NCBI GenBank assembly: GCA_937877655.1
Contig: CALFJC010000050.1
Location: 1-55,380 of the forward strand
From: an uncultured Selenomonadales bacterium
GTDB lineage: Bacteria > Bacillota > Negativicutes > Selenomonadales > Selenomonadaceae
Length of the DNA stretch: 55,380 nucleotides
Reading direction: 5' to 3'
Shown here: positions 15,714 to 24,526 of the stretch, piece after piece
Layout: each line of letters opens with the position of its first letter
How positions within the stretch are numbered: position 1 is the first letter of the stretch
Program-made: the position numbers and the translations under genes
The notes under the pieces: generated by a model
What the model was told of the DNA's origin: nothing
Database searches by the model: none
The model's input: the letters and a program-made list of their open reading frames with translations, nothing else

Positions 15714-17000
15714 TCAAGAAAATTTCGGGTTAATTTCAATCGTCTTGTTATAGTCGGCAATCGCCGCGTCGTAATCTCTTAAATGATCGTTGTAAATGTT
15801 GCCGCGATTGACGAAGACGAATTGATTGTCGGGGTAAAGTTCGGCGGCATTATCCAAAAGTTCCAATGCCTCGCTGTATTCGCCGCGATTTACAAGAGCC
15901 AGTGCTTCCTCAATAATTTTGTCGGCTCCTCTGTTTGAACGATTAATTTTTTCGGCGCGTTGAAAGTCGGCGGCGGCTTTTTTTTCATCACCGAGAGCAC
16001 TGAAAGCTTTACCGCGATTTTCATAAGCTTTGGCATAATTCGGTTTGAGTTCAATCGCTTTGTCATAATCGGCAACGGCATCGCGCATTTGATTCAGCCA
16101 AGACTTTGCCGCGCCGCGATTATTCCAAGCAACGGCATATTTCGGATTGAGTCGAATAACCGCATCGTATTCTTTAATTGCCGCTCCGAATTCTCTGAGC
16201 TGATGATGTACCCAGCCGCGTCCGAAATAAGGTAACTCCGAATTGGGGTTCAGTTTCGCCGTTTTGTCGAAGTCAGCCATTGCCTGCTTGTATTTTTTCT
16301 GTTCGATATAAGCCCAGCCGCGATTGTGCCATGCCATTGCGTTTGCGGGATTTAATTCAATCGCCTCAGTAAAAAATTTTTCTGCTTGTTTATGGTCGCC
16401 CGCGTCTCGGAATTTATTGCCCTCGCGCAATTTCATATTCGACAGAAAAACTTTATCCTCCGCCACTATCTGTTGAGCGATAAAATCTTTTTCTTCGGCA
16501 GTCTCGGCTTGAAGATATTCTTGCTTGAGTGAATCGATTCTTTGATCTTGTTGCTCTTCTTGCAGGCGAATGCCGGTTTCATTGGCTATGATTTTGGAAA
16601 TTTCTTCCGCGTCTCTCTGCAGAAATGTCTCCAAGTCGCTTGTGTCAATGTCCGCAAGCACTTTTGCACGAATCAAAAAACCTTCTGTATCCGTCAAAGG
16701 AACAATATCGTAAGCGGTATCGATAACGCGCATGACGCCGCTCGCCACAGAAATAATTTCATCCTCGACCAGCTTTGTGTTGATCATTTTGGAAAAGGTA
16801 TGGATATAAACGCCGGCTTTTTCGCGGGCATCGCGCAGAGCTCTTTCACGAGCCCGTTCTCGTGCCACATTAATATTTTCCACCGCGCCCAAAACATAAT
16901 ATTCGTCGACGCCTTCATAAGTTTCGACTTTGGCATTTGCGGTTGAGGTAACGAATAAACTCGCCAGTAACACGATTAAAAATTTTCTCAATACTCGCAC
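15714..17000 (-). CDS. secreted TPR protein with FlgT/LPP20-like N-domain (interrupted)
   Basis: 428 aa before an in-frame TGA. The N-terminal signal peptide is FLIVLLASLFVTSTANA, followed by an about 110-residue domain (ARERARERALRDAREKAGVYIHTFSKM... VSGVMRVIDT-like) related to LPP20/FlgT N-terminal domains. About seven TPR units follow, of the type AWHNRGWAYIEQKKYKQAMADFDK. The downstream gene at 17889-19013 has the same architecture. Start GTG at 17000 with GAGGGA about 8 nt upstream. The full-length ancestral protein would be about 560 aa, ending at 15318. Probably a periplasmic or outer-envelope scaffold; substrate unknown. Confidence 0.8.
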   Translation of the reverse strand: MRVLRKFLIVLLASLFVTSTANAKVETYEGVDEYYVLGAVENINVARERARERALRDAREKAGVYIHTFSKMINTKLVEDEIISVASGVMRVIDTAYDIVPLTDTEGFLIRAKVLADIDTSDLETFLQRDAEEISKIIANETGIRLQEEQQDQRIDSLKQEYLQAETAEEKDFIAQQIVAEDKVFLSNMKLREGNKFRDAGDHKQAEKFFTEAIELNPANAMAWHNRGWAYIEQKKYKQAMADFDKTAKLNPNSELPYFGRGWVHHQLREFGAAIKEYDAVIRLNPKYAVAWNNRGAAKSWLNQMRDAVADYDKAIELKPNYAKAYENRGKAFSALGDEKKAAADFQRAEKINRSNRGADKIIEEALALVNRGEYSEALELLDNAAELYPDNQFVFVNRGNIYNDHLRDYDAAIADYNKTIEINPKFS

Positions 17001-17033
17001 GGCAGAAATCCCTCACTTTCAGCAATATATGTT

Positions 17034-17062
17034 ATAATATCTGCGATTGAAAATAATGTCAA
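17034..17062 (-). promoter_or_regulatory. promoter of the minus-strand TPR gene
   Basis: On the minus strand, a consensus TTGACA (17057-17062), a 17-bp spacer and TATTAT (17034-17039), 34 bp before the GTG start. Confidence 0.75.
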
Positions 17063-17117
17063 TTCTTCGCCCGAACCGTCAAGCCGTCAAAAAAATTTTT
17101 CAAGGGAGATGATATTC

Positions 17118-17882
17118 ATGAAGAGAGCGACTCAAATTTTGTTCGCAATGGTTGTATTGTCGATATTTTCTTCCGTGTCGGCAAATATAAACAACAACGG
17201 GTATATCGAAGCAGAAGGCGTAATTTATTTTGAAGAAGGCATGTCGCCAAATCAAATGCGGCGAATGTCCGTCTTGGATGCCTACCGATATTTGGCGGAG
17301 CAAACAGATACCCTTTACATCAGTTCCGAATCGACGGTAAGAAATGCACGCGACTTGGATGACGTGGTAAATGAAAAAGTCGACGCGGCTCTGCGCGGTG
17401 CAGAAGTCATTTCGGTAATTCGCGAAAGTGACGGATCATTTCACGCAACAGTTCGCCTGCCGATATACGGCGGCTCTCGATCATTGGCGGCTGCCGTCCT
17501 CAAAAAGGATATTCGCACAGAAGATTTTTCTAAACCGAGATTTGTAAACATTCGCACGGAACTTCAATACACGGGGCTTGTCGTCGACTGTCGCGGGTTA
17601 AATCTTTTGCCGGCAATAACTCCGAAAATAAAATCTGTCGGCGGCGTCGAAGTCTATGCTTACAAAAATCTCGGCTATCAAAATGCGGTCGATAAAGGCA
17701 TTGTGGAATATTCAAGTTCGCCGGATTCTTCGCGAGCGGGGAATTTGCCTCTGGTCGTGAAGGCGGTAAAAATTTCCGATTCATGTGATGTGGTTGTCAG
17801 TGACGAAGATGCCGACAGAATCTTGGCGGCAAATCAATCTGCGAATATTTTGGGCAAATGTGCAGTCGTTTTGGTAAGGTGA
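17118..17882 (+). CDS. secreted LPP20-like protein
   Basis: About 254 aa with a signal peptide (QILFAMVVLSIFSSVSA). The mature part begins IEAEGVIYFEEGMSPNQMRRMSVLDAYRYLAEQ, the shape of LPP20/FlgT-type domains, in which a long helix packs on a small sheet. A C-terminal region around LVVDCRGLNLLPAITPKI and VEVYAYKNLGYQ is typical of these envelope proteins. There is no lipobox Cys. The ATG at 17118 is chosen over 17109 because AGGGAG is correctly spaced only for it. It forms an operon with the TPR gene starting 6 bp later. Molecular role unknown. Confidence 0.75.
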   Translation: MKRATQILFAMVVLSIFSSVSANINNNGYIEAEGVIYFEEGMSPNQMRRMSVLDAYRYLAEQTDTLYISSESTVRNARDLDDVVNEKVDAALRGAEVISVIRESDGSFHATVRLPIYGGSRSLAAAVLKKDIRTEDFSKPRFVNIRTELQYTGLVVDCRGLNLLPAITPKIKSVGGVEVYAYKNLGYQNAVDKGIVEYSSSPDSSRAGNLPLVVKAVKISDSCDVVVSDEDADRILAANQSANILGKCAVVLVR

Positions 17883-17888
17883 TTTGTC

Positions 17889-19013
17889 ATGAAAAAATTT
17901 TTTACAATCCTCTGCGCACTAGCGATAATTTTAATTCCTTCGACGTTGTCGGCAAGTGAAATGCTTTTGGAAGCGTCGGGCAGTTATATAATGGATTCGC
18001 ATCTTGACGAAACTCCTGCAAGTGCAACGGCTCGTGCTCGCGAAGAAGCAAAACGTGCCGTCGTCGAAAAGGCAGGCGTTTATTTGCAAACCTACTCAAA
18101 AACTGTCGACTTCACGCTTGATATTGACGAAGTGCAAACAGTAGCCGCCCGTCTCTTAAAAATTCAAGAAGAATCGAGCAATGTCGAAGTTGTTGAGGAA
18201 AATCTCCTCAAGTTCACCGTGACAATCAAGGCTCTGGTTGATGACTTGGACGAAAACGATTTGAAAGCCCTAATGCGGGATAAAAAAACTTTGGCGGAGC
18301 TCACGCGTAAAAATAAGGAATTGCAAAAAAAATACGATGCCTTGAATCAAGAAATGATGCGTTATCGCAACCAATTTAATTCGGCAAGCAAAGCAGGGAA
18401 AATTGGAATAAAAAAAGACGTTGCCCGCAACATTGAAAGATTTTATGCAGTCAACGAATTTGCCAAAGGAAACGAATTTTCTTTTCGCAAGGAATATGAA
18501 CGAGCTTTGTCGTTTTACGACGCGGCTGTCAAATTGGATCCGCAATTAGCCGAAGCTTACAACAATCGCGGCATTGTCAAATACGAACTCGGACAATTTT
18601 CTGAAGCTGTTAAAGATTACACGCAAGCCCTTAAACTCAAATCGAATTATGCCGACGCCTTGAACAATCGCGGCAACGCCTACGCCGTTCTCGAACAATT
18701 TCAAAATGCCGAAAAAGATTTGCGGGCGGCTTTAAAACTCAATGACAAATCCGCCTCCATTCACAATAATTTTGGGAATATTTGTTTCTCTCAAAATAAA
18801 TTCAACGCAGCTGTCGACGAATACACACAAGCCCTTAATCTCAATCCGAATTTATCTGAAGCTTATTACAACCGCGCAGTGGCATATTATCTTCAAAATA
18901 AATTGGCTGAAGCTTTGACCGACTTGAAAAAAGCTTTTTTTCTTAACGTGAACGATGCAACTTCAAAAGAGCTTTACGAAAAAATCAGCCGACAATTAAA
19001 CGAAAAATCTTAA
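17889..19013 (+). CDS. secreted TPR protein with LPP20/FlgT-like N-domain
   Basis: 374 aa. Signal peptide ILCALAIILIPSTLSA, then an about 110-residue domain (ATARAREEAKRAVVEKAGVYLQTYSKTVDFTLD) clearly paralogous to that of the 15714-17000 gene. A coiled coil covers about 130-165 (ELTRKNKELQKKYDALNQEM), and about five TPR units (YNNRGIVKYELGQFSEAVKDY and similar) cover about 185-355. AAGGTGA spans the upstream stop and positions the ATG 6 bp after it, so the two genes are coupled. Probably an envelope or periplasmic scaffold. Confidence 0.85.
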   Translation: MKKFFTILCALAIILIPSTLSASEMLLEASGSYIMDSHLDETPASATARAREEAKRAVVEKAGVYLQTYSKTVDFTLDIDEVQTVAARLLKIQEESSNVEVVEENLLKFTVTIKALVDDLDENDLKALMRDKKTLAELTRKNKELQKKYDALNQEMMRYRNQFNSASKAGKIGIKKDVARNIERFYAVNEFAKGNEFSFRKEYERALSFYDAAVKLDPQLAEAYNNRGIVKYELGQFSEAVKDYTQALKLKSNYADALNNRGNAYAVLEQFQNAEKDLRAALKLNDKSASIHNNFGNICFSQNKFNAAVDEYTQALNLNPNLSEAYYNRAVAYYLQNKLAEALTDLKKAFFLNVNDATSKELYEKISRQLNEKS

Positions 19014-19019
19014 ATAAAA

Positions 19020-19044
19020 AAAGCCGCCTTCAACGGGCGGCTTT
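19020..19044. terminator. bidirectional terminator
   Basis: AAAGCCGCC (19020-19028) pairs with GGCGGCTTT (19036-19044), 7-nt loop, flanked by A-rich and T-rich tracts. It separates the convergent TPR and zinc-binding-lipoprotein genes. Confidence 0.85.
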
Positions 19045-19051
19045 AAAATTT

Positions 19052-19945
19052 TTACTGCAAAGCTTTTATCAAAGTCATAAGGTTGTTTAACATTCGATTG
19101 ACGTAGTCCAATAAATTTTCGGGCTTGGCCTCGCCCGTGACAATCGGATCAAGTTCAAAAATTTTTGCGCCGGTCTCGCGGGCGATTGTCTCCGCCGCCT
19201 TTGGGGAATATTGCGGCTCGGTGAAAATCACTTTGACGGGCAGAGAATTTATTTTTTCAATCGTCTCGGCAAGCTCTTGCGGCGTCGGCTCGGTTCCCGG
19301 TTCGCGCTCGATTGTTGCCACAATATTTAAGCCGAATTCTGCCGCAAAATAAGGAAACGCCTCATGAAAAGTCACAATATCTTTATTCGGCAACAAGGTA
19401 AGTGAAAGATGCATTTCGTCACGCAAAGTTGTCAGCTCGTCGACATAATCAAGCGTGTAACGTTTATAATTCTCGGCGCGCTCGGGATCCAGCTCGCAAA
19501 GCTTTGAAGAAATATTTTTCACCTGCTGAATCGAATACGTCAAACTCATCCAAACATGCGGATTCGGGACGCCGTCTTCCATAATCGGAACAATTTCGGG
19601 CGAGTCGGAGGCATTGATAATTTTTAAATTCGGGTGAGTCTCAATGACTTTGTCCAAAAAATTTTCCATGCCCAAGCCGTTCACAACAAAAATATCTGCC
19701 GTCTCCAAAGTTTTCATGTCTTCGGGGGTCAGTTGATAATCGTGAAGACAACCCGTCTGCGGCGGCGTCAAATTCACAACTTCAACGCCTTTCACGCCGC
19801 GAGTAATGTTTATGGTGTCAAGATACATCGGGTAAAACGACGTGACGATTTTTAAATTTTCGTCGTTCTTTTTGTCGGTGCCGCAACCGAAGAAAAGCAA
19901 TGAGCAAAGAGCAATGAGTAATGTGTAATGAAAAAATTTTTTCAT
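19052..19945 (-). CDS. zinc/manganese ABC transporter substrate-binding lipoprotein (ZnuA-like)
   Basis: A 297-aa cluster A-I metal-binding protein that captures Zn(II) or Mn(II) and delivers it to an ABC permease. The lipobox is LLFFGC. Candidate ligands are the His in CLHDYQL, in NPHVWMS and in TFHEAFPYFA, plus the acidic residue near FELDPI. The loop VTSFYPMY and EPTPQEL are typical of the family. No permease or ATPase is adjacent, so the partner is elsewhere. Odd feature: the codons for the signal peptide are made of a 'cattactcattgct' repeat that is intergenic elsewhere in the window (about 28.37 kb). The start ATG sits in a 'taggaattaggaATG' repeat that also supplies the Shine-Dalgarno. 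Confidence 0.88.
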   Translation of the reverse strand: MKKFFHYTLLIALCSLLFFGCGTDKKNDENLKIVTSFYPMYLDTINITRGVKGVEVVNLTPPQTGCLHDYQLTPEDMKTLETADIFVVNGLGMENFLDKVIETHPNLKIINASDSPEIVPIMEDGVPNPHVWMSLTYSIQQVKNISSKLCELDPERAENYKRYTLDYVDELTTLRDEMHLSLTLLPNKDIVTFHEAFPYFAAEFGLNIVATIEREPGTEPTPQELAETIEKINSLPVKVIFTEPQYSPKAAETIARETGAKIFELDPIVTGEAKPENLLDYVNRMLNNLMTLIKALQ

Positions 19946-19970
19946 TCCTAATTCCTAACTCCTAATTATT

Positions 19971-21149
19971 TTAGTACTCCGTCGCCAATTTTTTGAACAA
20001 CGGCAAGGAACGTTCTATCGTTTCGGTTTTTATGCAATAAGCCGCTCGAAAATATCCCGGTGCTCCGAAATCCGCGCCCGGCACAAGAAGTAAATCATAT
20101 TTCTTAGCTCGTTCGCAAAAAGCATAATCGTCCGCCTCAAGTGCTTTCGGGAAAAGATAAAAAGCTCCCTGCGGCTTGACGCATTCAAATCCCGCCGCAA
20201 TCAAGCCATCGTATAAAATTTTCCCGTTGCGCTCGTAAGGAGTGATGTCAATTTTTTTGCCCGCACATTTCGCCGCAACCAACTGCCACAAACTCGGCGC
20301 GTTGACGTGCGTTAAAACTCTTGCCGCGCCCGCTATCGCTCCAAAAATTTTCTCGAAATCGGAAACTTCGTCGGGCACAATGATATAGCCGATGCGTTCG
20401 CCGGGCAAAGAAAAACTTTTGCTGTAAGAATAACAAACCAATGTATCGCGATAAAAATTCGGCACCCAAGCCACTTCGACGCCGTAAGCCAACTCGCGAT
20501 AAGGTTCGTCGGCGATAATGAAAATCGGATGCCCGAAAGTTTCAGATTTTTCTTTGAGAATATCGGCAAGAGTTTTAATCGTCGCCCTTGAATAAACCGC
20601 GCCGCTCGGATTGTTAGGCGAATTGATGATAACCGCCTTTGTTTTGGGCGAAAGAAGTTTTTTAAAGTCGTCAAAATCAATCTGCCAATCTTCGGGACGC
20701 GGCTTGACAACTTTAAGCTCCGCGCCGACAGATTCGACAAAAACTTTGTATTCGGGAAAATACGGCGCAAAAGTTATGAACTCGTCTTCGGGCTCGGCAA
20801 GGGCTTTGAAACAAATCGTAATGGCTGCCGCCGCGCCGCTCGTCACGAAAATATTTTTCCCCGCAAAATTTGTATTGAATCGTTCGTTGATACTTTTTGC
20901 CAGAGCCTCGCGAACTTTAGGATTGCCGGGCGCGACCGTGTAGCCGTGAACCTGCGCGGGCTCGTAAGTTTGAAGAATTTCAATCGCCGCGTCGCGAACA
21001 AAATCGGGCGTCGGAACATTCGGGTTGCCCAAGCTGAAGTCAAAAATATTTTCCTCGCCGACTTCCGCCGCCCGCTTGCGACCGAATTCAAAAATCGTGC
21101 GGATCGTCGATTTTTTTGTGCCAAGTTCATACATTTTTGCTGATACCAT
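19971..21149 (-). CDS. PLP-dependent aminotransferase (class I/II)
   Basis: 392 aa, aspartate-aminotransferase fold. It has FSLGNPNVPTPDFV, the substrate region HGYTVAPGNPKVREA, INSPNNPSGAVYS, IIADEPYRELAY, the PLP lysine in YSYSKSFSLPGERIGY, and QGAFYLFPKA. It transfers an amino group between an amino acid and a 2-oxo acid; specificity cannot be read. It is the third gene of the lonC-GT2-aminotransferase run with a 7-bp gap. AAGGAG precedes the ATG. Confidence 0.9.
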   Translation of the reverse strand: MVSAKMYELGTKKSTIRTIFEFGRKRAAEVGEENIFDFSLGNPNVPTPDFVRDAAIEILQTYEPAQVHGYTVAPGNPKVREALAKSINERFNTNFAGKNIFVTSGAAAAITICFKALAEPEDEFITFAPYFPEYKVFVESVGAELKVVKPRPEDWQIDFDDFKKLLSPKTKAVIINSPNNPSGAVYSRATIKTLADILKEKSETFGHPIFIIADEPYRELAYGVEVAWVPNFYRDTLVCYSYSKSFSLPGERIGYIIVPDEVSDFEKIFGAIAGAARVLTHVNAPSLWQLVAAKCAGKKIDITPYERNGKILYDGLIAAGFECVKPQGAFYLFPKALEADDYAFCERAKKYDLLLVPGADFGAPGYFRAAYCIKTETIERSLPLFKKLATEY

Positions 21150-21156
21150 TTAAAAA

Positions 21157-22194
21157 TCACTCCTTACCTTCCAATTCGGCAACGCGCCGTTGAAGTTTCA
21201 AAGAATTATTTCGTTCCAAATCGATTATGCTGAACAAAAATGCGGACGTCAATTCCAAATCGGTTGTCTTGCCTTCGCATAAAATTTCGTAGAGTTCGGG
21301 TAGAGAAAAATTTTTCCGCGCCTCAGCGGTTCGTCCAAAATAATTTCCAAGAAAAGCCCTCATCGCCGTGTGAAGATAATCCTTATTTTTCCTCAACACT
21401 TCGATTTTGTTCGACAAGGCGCAGAGAGTTTTCGCACCCAAGAGAAAAGCTTTGAAACATTTATCGATTTGCTCGGCGGGCGTCCGATTTTTCCGCGTGA
21501 CTGAATCGGAATTATCATTGTAACAATAAATCGCAATCGGGAGCCGCAAAAATCTTTTCGCATAATAAACGACTTGAATCGTCCAGATGAAATCGCCGCC
21601 CGAAATTATCGGCGGGAACTCGATTTTGTTTTTGACAAGAAATTTTCTCTGAACAAATTTTGTCCAAGGCATATGATAAATGCCGTTGTCGACAAAGAGT
21701 TTGCGGCAATTTTCTTCCGAAGCGTCAACCGATAAAATCATTGTATCGGCGGAGCCTTTTTGAATTGCCTCGTTGTCGCCGATGAATTTAATGTTCCTGT
21801 TTTCGTCGCAAAAATAATATTGAGCCGAGTAAACAACTTCGGCGTCTGTTTGTTTTGCGGCGGCATGCAAAATTTCAAGTGCGCTTTCGATAATGAAATC
21901 GTCGGCGTCGACAAAAAAAATGTATTCGCCGCGAGAAATTTTTAAACCGACATTACGCGGAACATAACCGCCGCCGCCCGAATTTTTCTTTGTCTTGGCG
22001 AGCTTGAGCCGCCCGCCGAATTTATACTCATAACTTTTAACAATCGCAAAAGAATTATCAGTCGAGCAGTCATCGACTACGATAACTTCAGAGTCTTGAA
22101 AGGTTTGCGCCAAAATGCTGTCAAGACAACGGGCGATAAATTTTTCTGCGTTGTACATCGGAATGATAATCGAAACTGCGGGAACTTCTTTCAA
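21157..22194 (-). CDS. GT-A family 2 glycosyltransferase
   Basis: About 345 aa. The family-2 nucleotide-binding N-terminus is VSIIIPMYNAEKFIARCLDS, then VIVVDDCSTDNS and the DxD-type YIFFVDADDFI. It probably transfers a sugar to a cell-surface polysaccharide; donor and acceptor are unknown. Start choice: AAGGAG at the lonC stop is spaced for the TTG at 22194 (8 nt). A GTG at 22203, overlapping the lonC TGA, would place the Shine-Dalgarno against the codon. Confidence 0.88.
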   Translation of the reverse strand: MKEVPAVSIIIPMYNAEKFIARCLDSILAQTFQDSEVIVVDDCSTDNSFAIVKSYEYKFGGRLKLAKTKKNSGGGGYVPRNVGLKISRGEYIFFVDADDFIIESALEILHAAAKQTDAEVVYSAQYYFCDENRNIKFIGDNEAIQKGSADTMILSVDASEENCRKLFVDNGIYHMPWTKFVQRKFLVKNKIEFPPIISGGDFIWTIQVVYYAKRFLRLPIAIYCYNDNSDSVTRKNRTPAEQIDKCFKAFLLGAKTLCALSNKIEVLRKNKDYLHTAMRAFLGNYFGRTAEARKNFSLPELYEILCEGKTTDLELTSAFLFSIIDLERNNSLKLQRRVAELEGKE

Positions 22195-22199
22195 AAAAA

Positions 22200-24362
22200 T
22201 CACTCCTTATTTTCCGGCGGCGTTATCAACATTTTCAATTCTTCGGGCGTGACTTTCGTCGAAGAAATTTTTTTAATCTGCTCCTCTTTGCTCGGAGAAA
22301 TTTTTTCATCGGAAGAATTTTCTTCGGGAATGACTTTGTCCGAAATTTTTTCAACAGGTTGTTCGTCTTTGATCGAAGAAATTTTTTTGGCTGAAGATTT
22401 TCTCCGCGCAGATTTTTTTTCGGGTTCATCTTCCGCAAAAATTTTTTCAAAAGCTTCTTCCGCCGTCTCGACAGCAAAAATTTTCAAGCCGAGATGTCCT
22501 TTCGGAATGTCCTTTGCATTTTCTTTCGGGATAACCAAAGTTTTGATTCCCGCCTGTTTTGCACCGTAAGCCTTCTCGAAAACTCCGCCGACGGGACGAA
22601 CTTTTCCCTGCAAAGAAATTTCGCCCGTAACCGCAACGTCTTGACGAATTTTTTTGCCCGTAACCGCGCTGACCAATGCCGCCAAAATCGCCGTGCCCGC
22701 GCTAGGGCCGTCAATGTTGCCGCCGCCGATAACGTTAATGTGAACGTCAAAATCATGAATATCTTTGCCCGTCACTTGGCGCAGGACGCTCGCCGCGTTG
22801 AAAACAGAATCTTTCGCCATCGTGCCCGCCGTCTCGTTGAATCGAATTGTGCCTTTGCCCTTCTCGGCAGGAAAAACCACCGCCTCAATTTCGATAACCG
22901 AGCCGATAAAACCGCTCACGCCCAAGCCGAAAATATGTCCGACAGTCGATTTTGCGGAAGCTTTTTTTGTGACGAATTGATAAAGGCGGCTGACTTGCGC
23001 CACTTCATAAACATCGCGCTTTTCAATTTTAATCGGACGCTCAATGCTCAAAATTTTTTCTTCGTCGCGGTCAAGTGCAAGGCTGTAAGCGTCGGCGAGA
23101 ATGTTAATCGCCTTGCGCCCTTCAATCGTGTATTCGCCAATCGTCTCGGCAAGCCCCTCTTCCAATTCGACATTGAGTTTCCAAGCCGCATTTTCTACAA
23201 TCTCAACGATATGCGCGGGCGTCAACGGCTCAAAATAAATTTCTGCACAACGAGAACGCAACGCGGGATTTATCGAAGAAGCCTCGCGAGTCGTCGCGCC
23301 GATTAAAACAAAATCGGCTGGCGCGCCGTTTTCAAAAAGCATTTTCACATAGGGCGGAACTTTTTCATCGGCAGGATCATAGTAGCTTGATTCAAAAAAA
23401 ACTCTCTTGTCCTCCAAAACTTTCAGCAATTTGTTCTGCAACATAATATCCATTTCGCCGATCTCATCGATAAACAAAATGCCGCCGTGCGCTTCCGTGA
23501 CAAGTCCGGGTTTCGGTTCGGGAATGCCGCTTTCCGCAAGTTGTTTCTGTGCGCCTTGATAAATCGGGTCGTGAACGGAGCCCAAAAGCGGGTTGGTCAC
23601 GTCGCGAGGATCCCAACGTAAAGTTGTGCCGTCCGTCTCGACGAAGGGCGCATTTTTTTCAAAAGGACTTAACTCCGTGCCGCGAACGGCTTCCAAAACA
23701 AGTCGCGCCGCCGTAGTTTTTCCGACGCCCGGCGGTCCGTAAAGAATTAAATGTTGCGGATAAGGCGAGGCGAGTTTTGAACGCAACGATTTAACTGCCC
23801 GCTCCTGCCCGACAATTTCTTCAAGCGATTGCGGACGCAAAAGTTCCATTACCGATTGCGTCAAATGAACTTCTTCCAACGCTTGAAGTTCTTCGCGCTT
23901 TTTTTTATCGTGCGGCGTCTCGCCCGCTTTTTCTTCCTTTAAAATTTGCATCCGAATATCTTTGACATATTCCTGATGATCTTTCTCCATTTTCTCGGAG
24001 ATTTTCCGCTCGATTTTGTCTTCGACTTGCCGACGCGCCATGATGTCCGCAATGAATTCCGAAAGATAGCGGAGTTGCTCTTGAATTTCGGACGGCTTGG
24101 GCGGCGGATAAAGCGTAGGATTTTCTTCGATAATTCTGCGAAGACCAAGAATCCTTTCCGCAGGATCTTCCGAACGCATATAGCGGAGCGCGTCCATTTT
24201 GCCCGCCTGCAAAACCAATCTGTCCGAGCCCATAACGTCAACCAGAATTGAATAGAGCGCGGCAATTTCGCGCTCGGTATCGGTTTCATGTCGGGGCGGT
24301 TGCGGCAAATTTTTTTGTCCGCCGACTGCCCGATTTATTGCTCCAAAAAATTTCTTAAACAC
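22200..24362 (-). CDS. Lon-family ATP-dependent protease (LonC/LonB type)
   Basis: A 720-aa single-chain AAA+ serine protease lacking the Lon N-domain. Residues 30-160 are a charged helical region, then AAA+ with Walker A GPPGVGKTT, Walker B GGILFIDEIGEM and sensor GATTREASSINPALRSRC. The C-terminal protease has the Ser of DGPSAGTAIL and a Lys in GGVFEKAYGAKQAGIKTLVIP. A disordered Lys/Glu/Ser tail of about 80 residues follows. The order rplI then this gene matches the lonC locus of endospore-forming Clostridia and Negativicutes, so I favour the sporulation-associated LonC subfamily. GTG start with AAAGGTG upstream. The stop overlaps the GT2 region. Confidence 0.88.
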   Translation of the reverse strand: MFKKFFGAINRAVGGQKNLPQPPRHETDTEREIAALYSILVDVMGSDRLVLQAGKMDALRYMRSEDPAERILGLRRIIEENPTLYPPPKPSEIQEQLRYLSEFIADIMARRQVEDKIERKISEKMEKDHQEYVKDIRMQILKEEKAGETPHDKKKREELQALEEVHLTQSVMELLRPQSLEEIVGQERAVKSLRSKLASPYPQHLILYGPPGVGKTTAARLVLEAVRGTELSPFEKNAPFVETDGTTLRWDPRDVTNPLLGSVHDPIYQGAQKQLAESGIPEPKPGLVTEAHGGILFIDEIGEMDIMLQNKLLKVLEDKRVFFESSYYDPADEKVPPYVKMLFENGAPADFVLIGATTREASSINPALRSRCAEIYFEPLTPAHIVEIVENAAWKLNVELEEGLAETIGEYTIEGRKAINILADAYSLALDRDEEKILSIERPIKIEKRDVYEVAQVSRLYQFVTKKASAKSTVGHIFGLGVSGFIGSVIEIEAVVFPAEKGKGTIRFNETAGTMAKDSVFNAASVLRQVTGKDIHDFDVHINVIGGGNIDGPSAGTAILAALVSAVTGKKIRQDVAVTGEISLQGKVRPVGGVFEKAYGAKQAGIKTLVIPKENAKDIPKGHLGLKIFAVETAEEAFEKIFAEDEPEKKSARRKSSAKKISSIKDEQPVEKISDKVIPEENSSDEKISPSKEEQIKKISSTKVTPEELKMLITPPENKE

Positions 24363-24374
24363 TTATTCACACCT

Positions 24375-24490
24375 TTAAATTAATTAGGAATTATGAATTA
24401 GGAATGAAGATGGAAAGATGGCAAGGTGGAAAGATTGAAAGTAAAACTCTGACCACTTTCCATCTTTCCATCTTTTAATCTTGCCATCTA
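24375..24490. repeat. composite intergenic repeat (AT repeat plus inverted repeat copy B)
   Basis: First a 'taattaggaattatgaattaggaat' type AT repeat (24380-24405). Then an imperfect inverted repeat: left arm 'gatggaaagatggcaaggtgg...' (from 24410), 12-nt centre, right arm ending 'ttaatcttgccatc' at 24488. The right arm shares 'aatcttgccatct' with copy C at 36.2 kb. It fills the rplI-lonC gap and could form a long hairpin in their mRNA. Confidence 0.65.
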
Positions 24491-24526
24491 AATTTTTGGG
24501 CGCAGCAAAAGAAAAGTTTGTTCAAT

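Noticed and set aside
15702..15722. Selenocysteine or programmed read-through at the in-frame TGA
   Set aside because: No stem-loop of the SECIS type is apparent after the TGA, and the aligned repeats place Leu there, so a point mutation or error is simpler.
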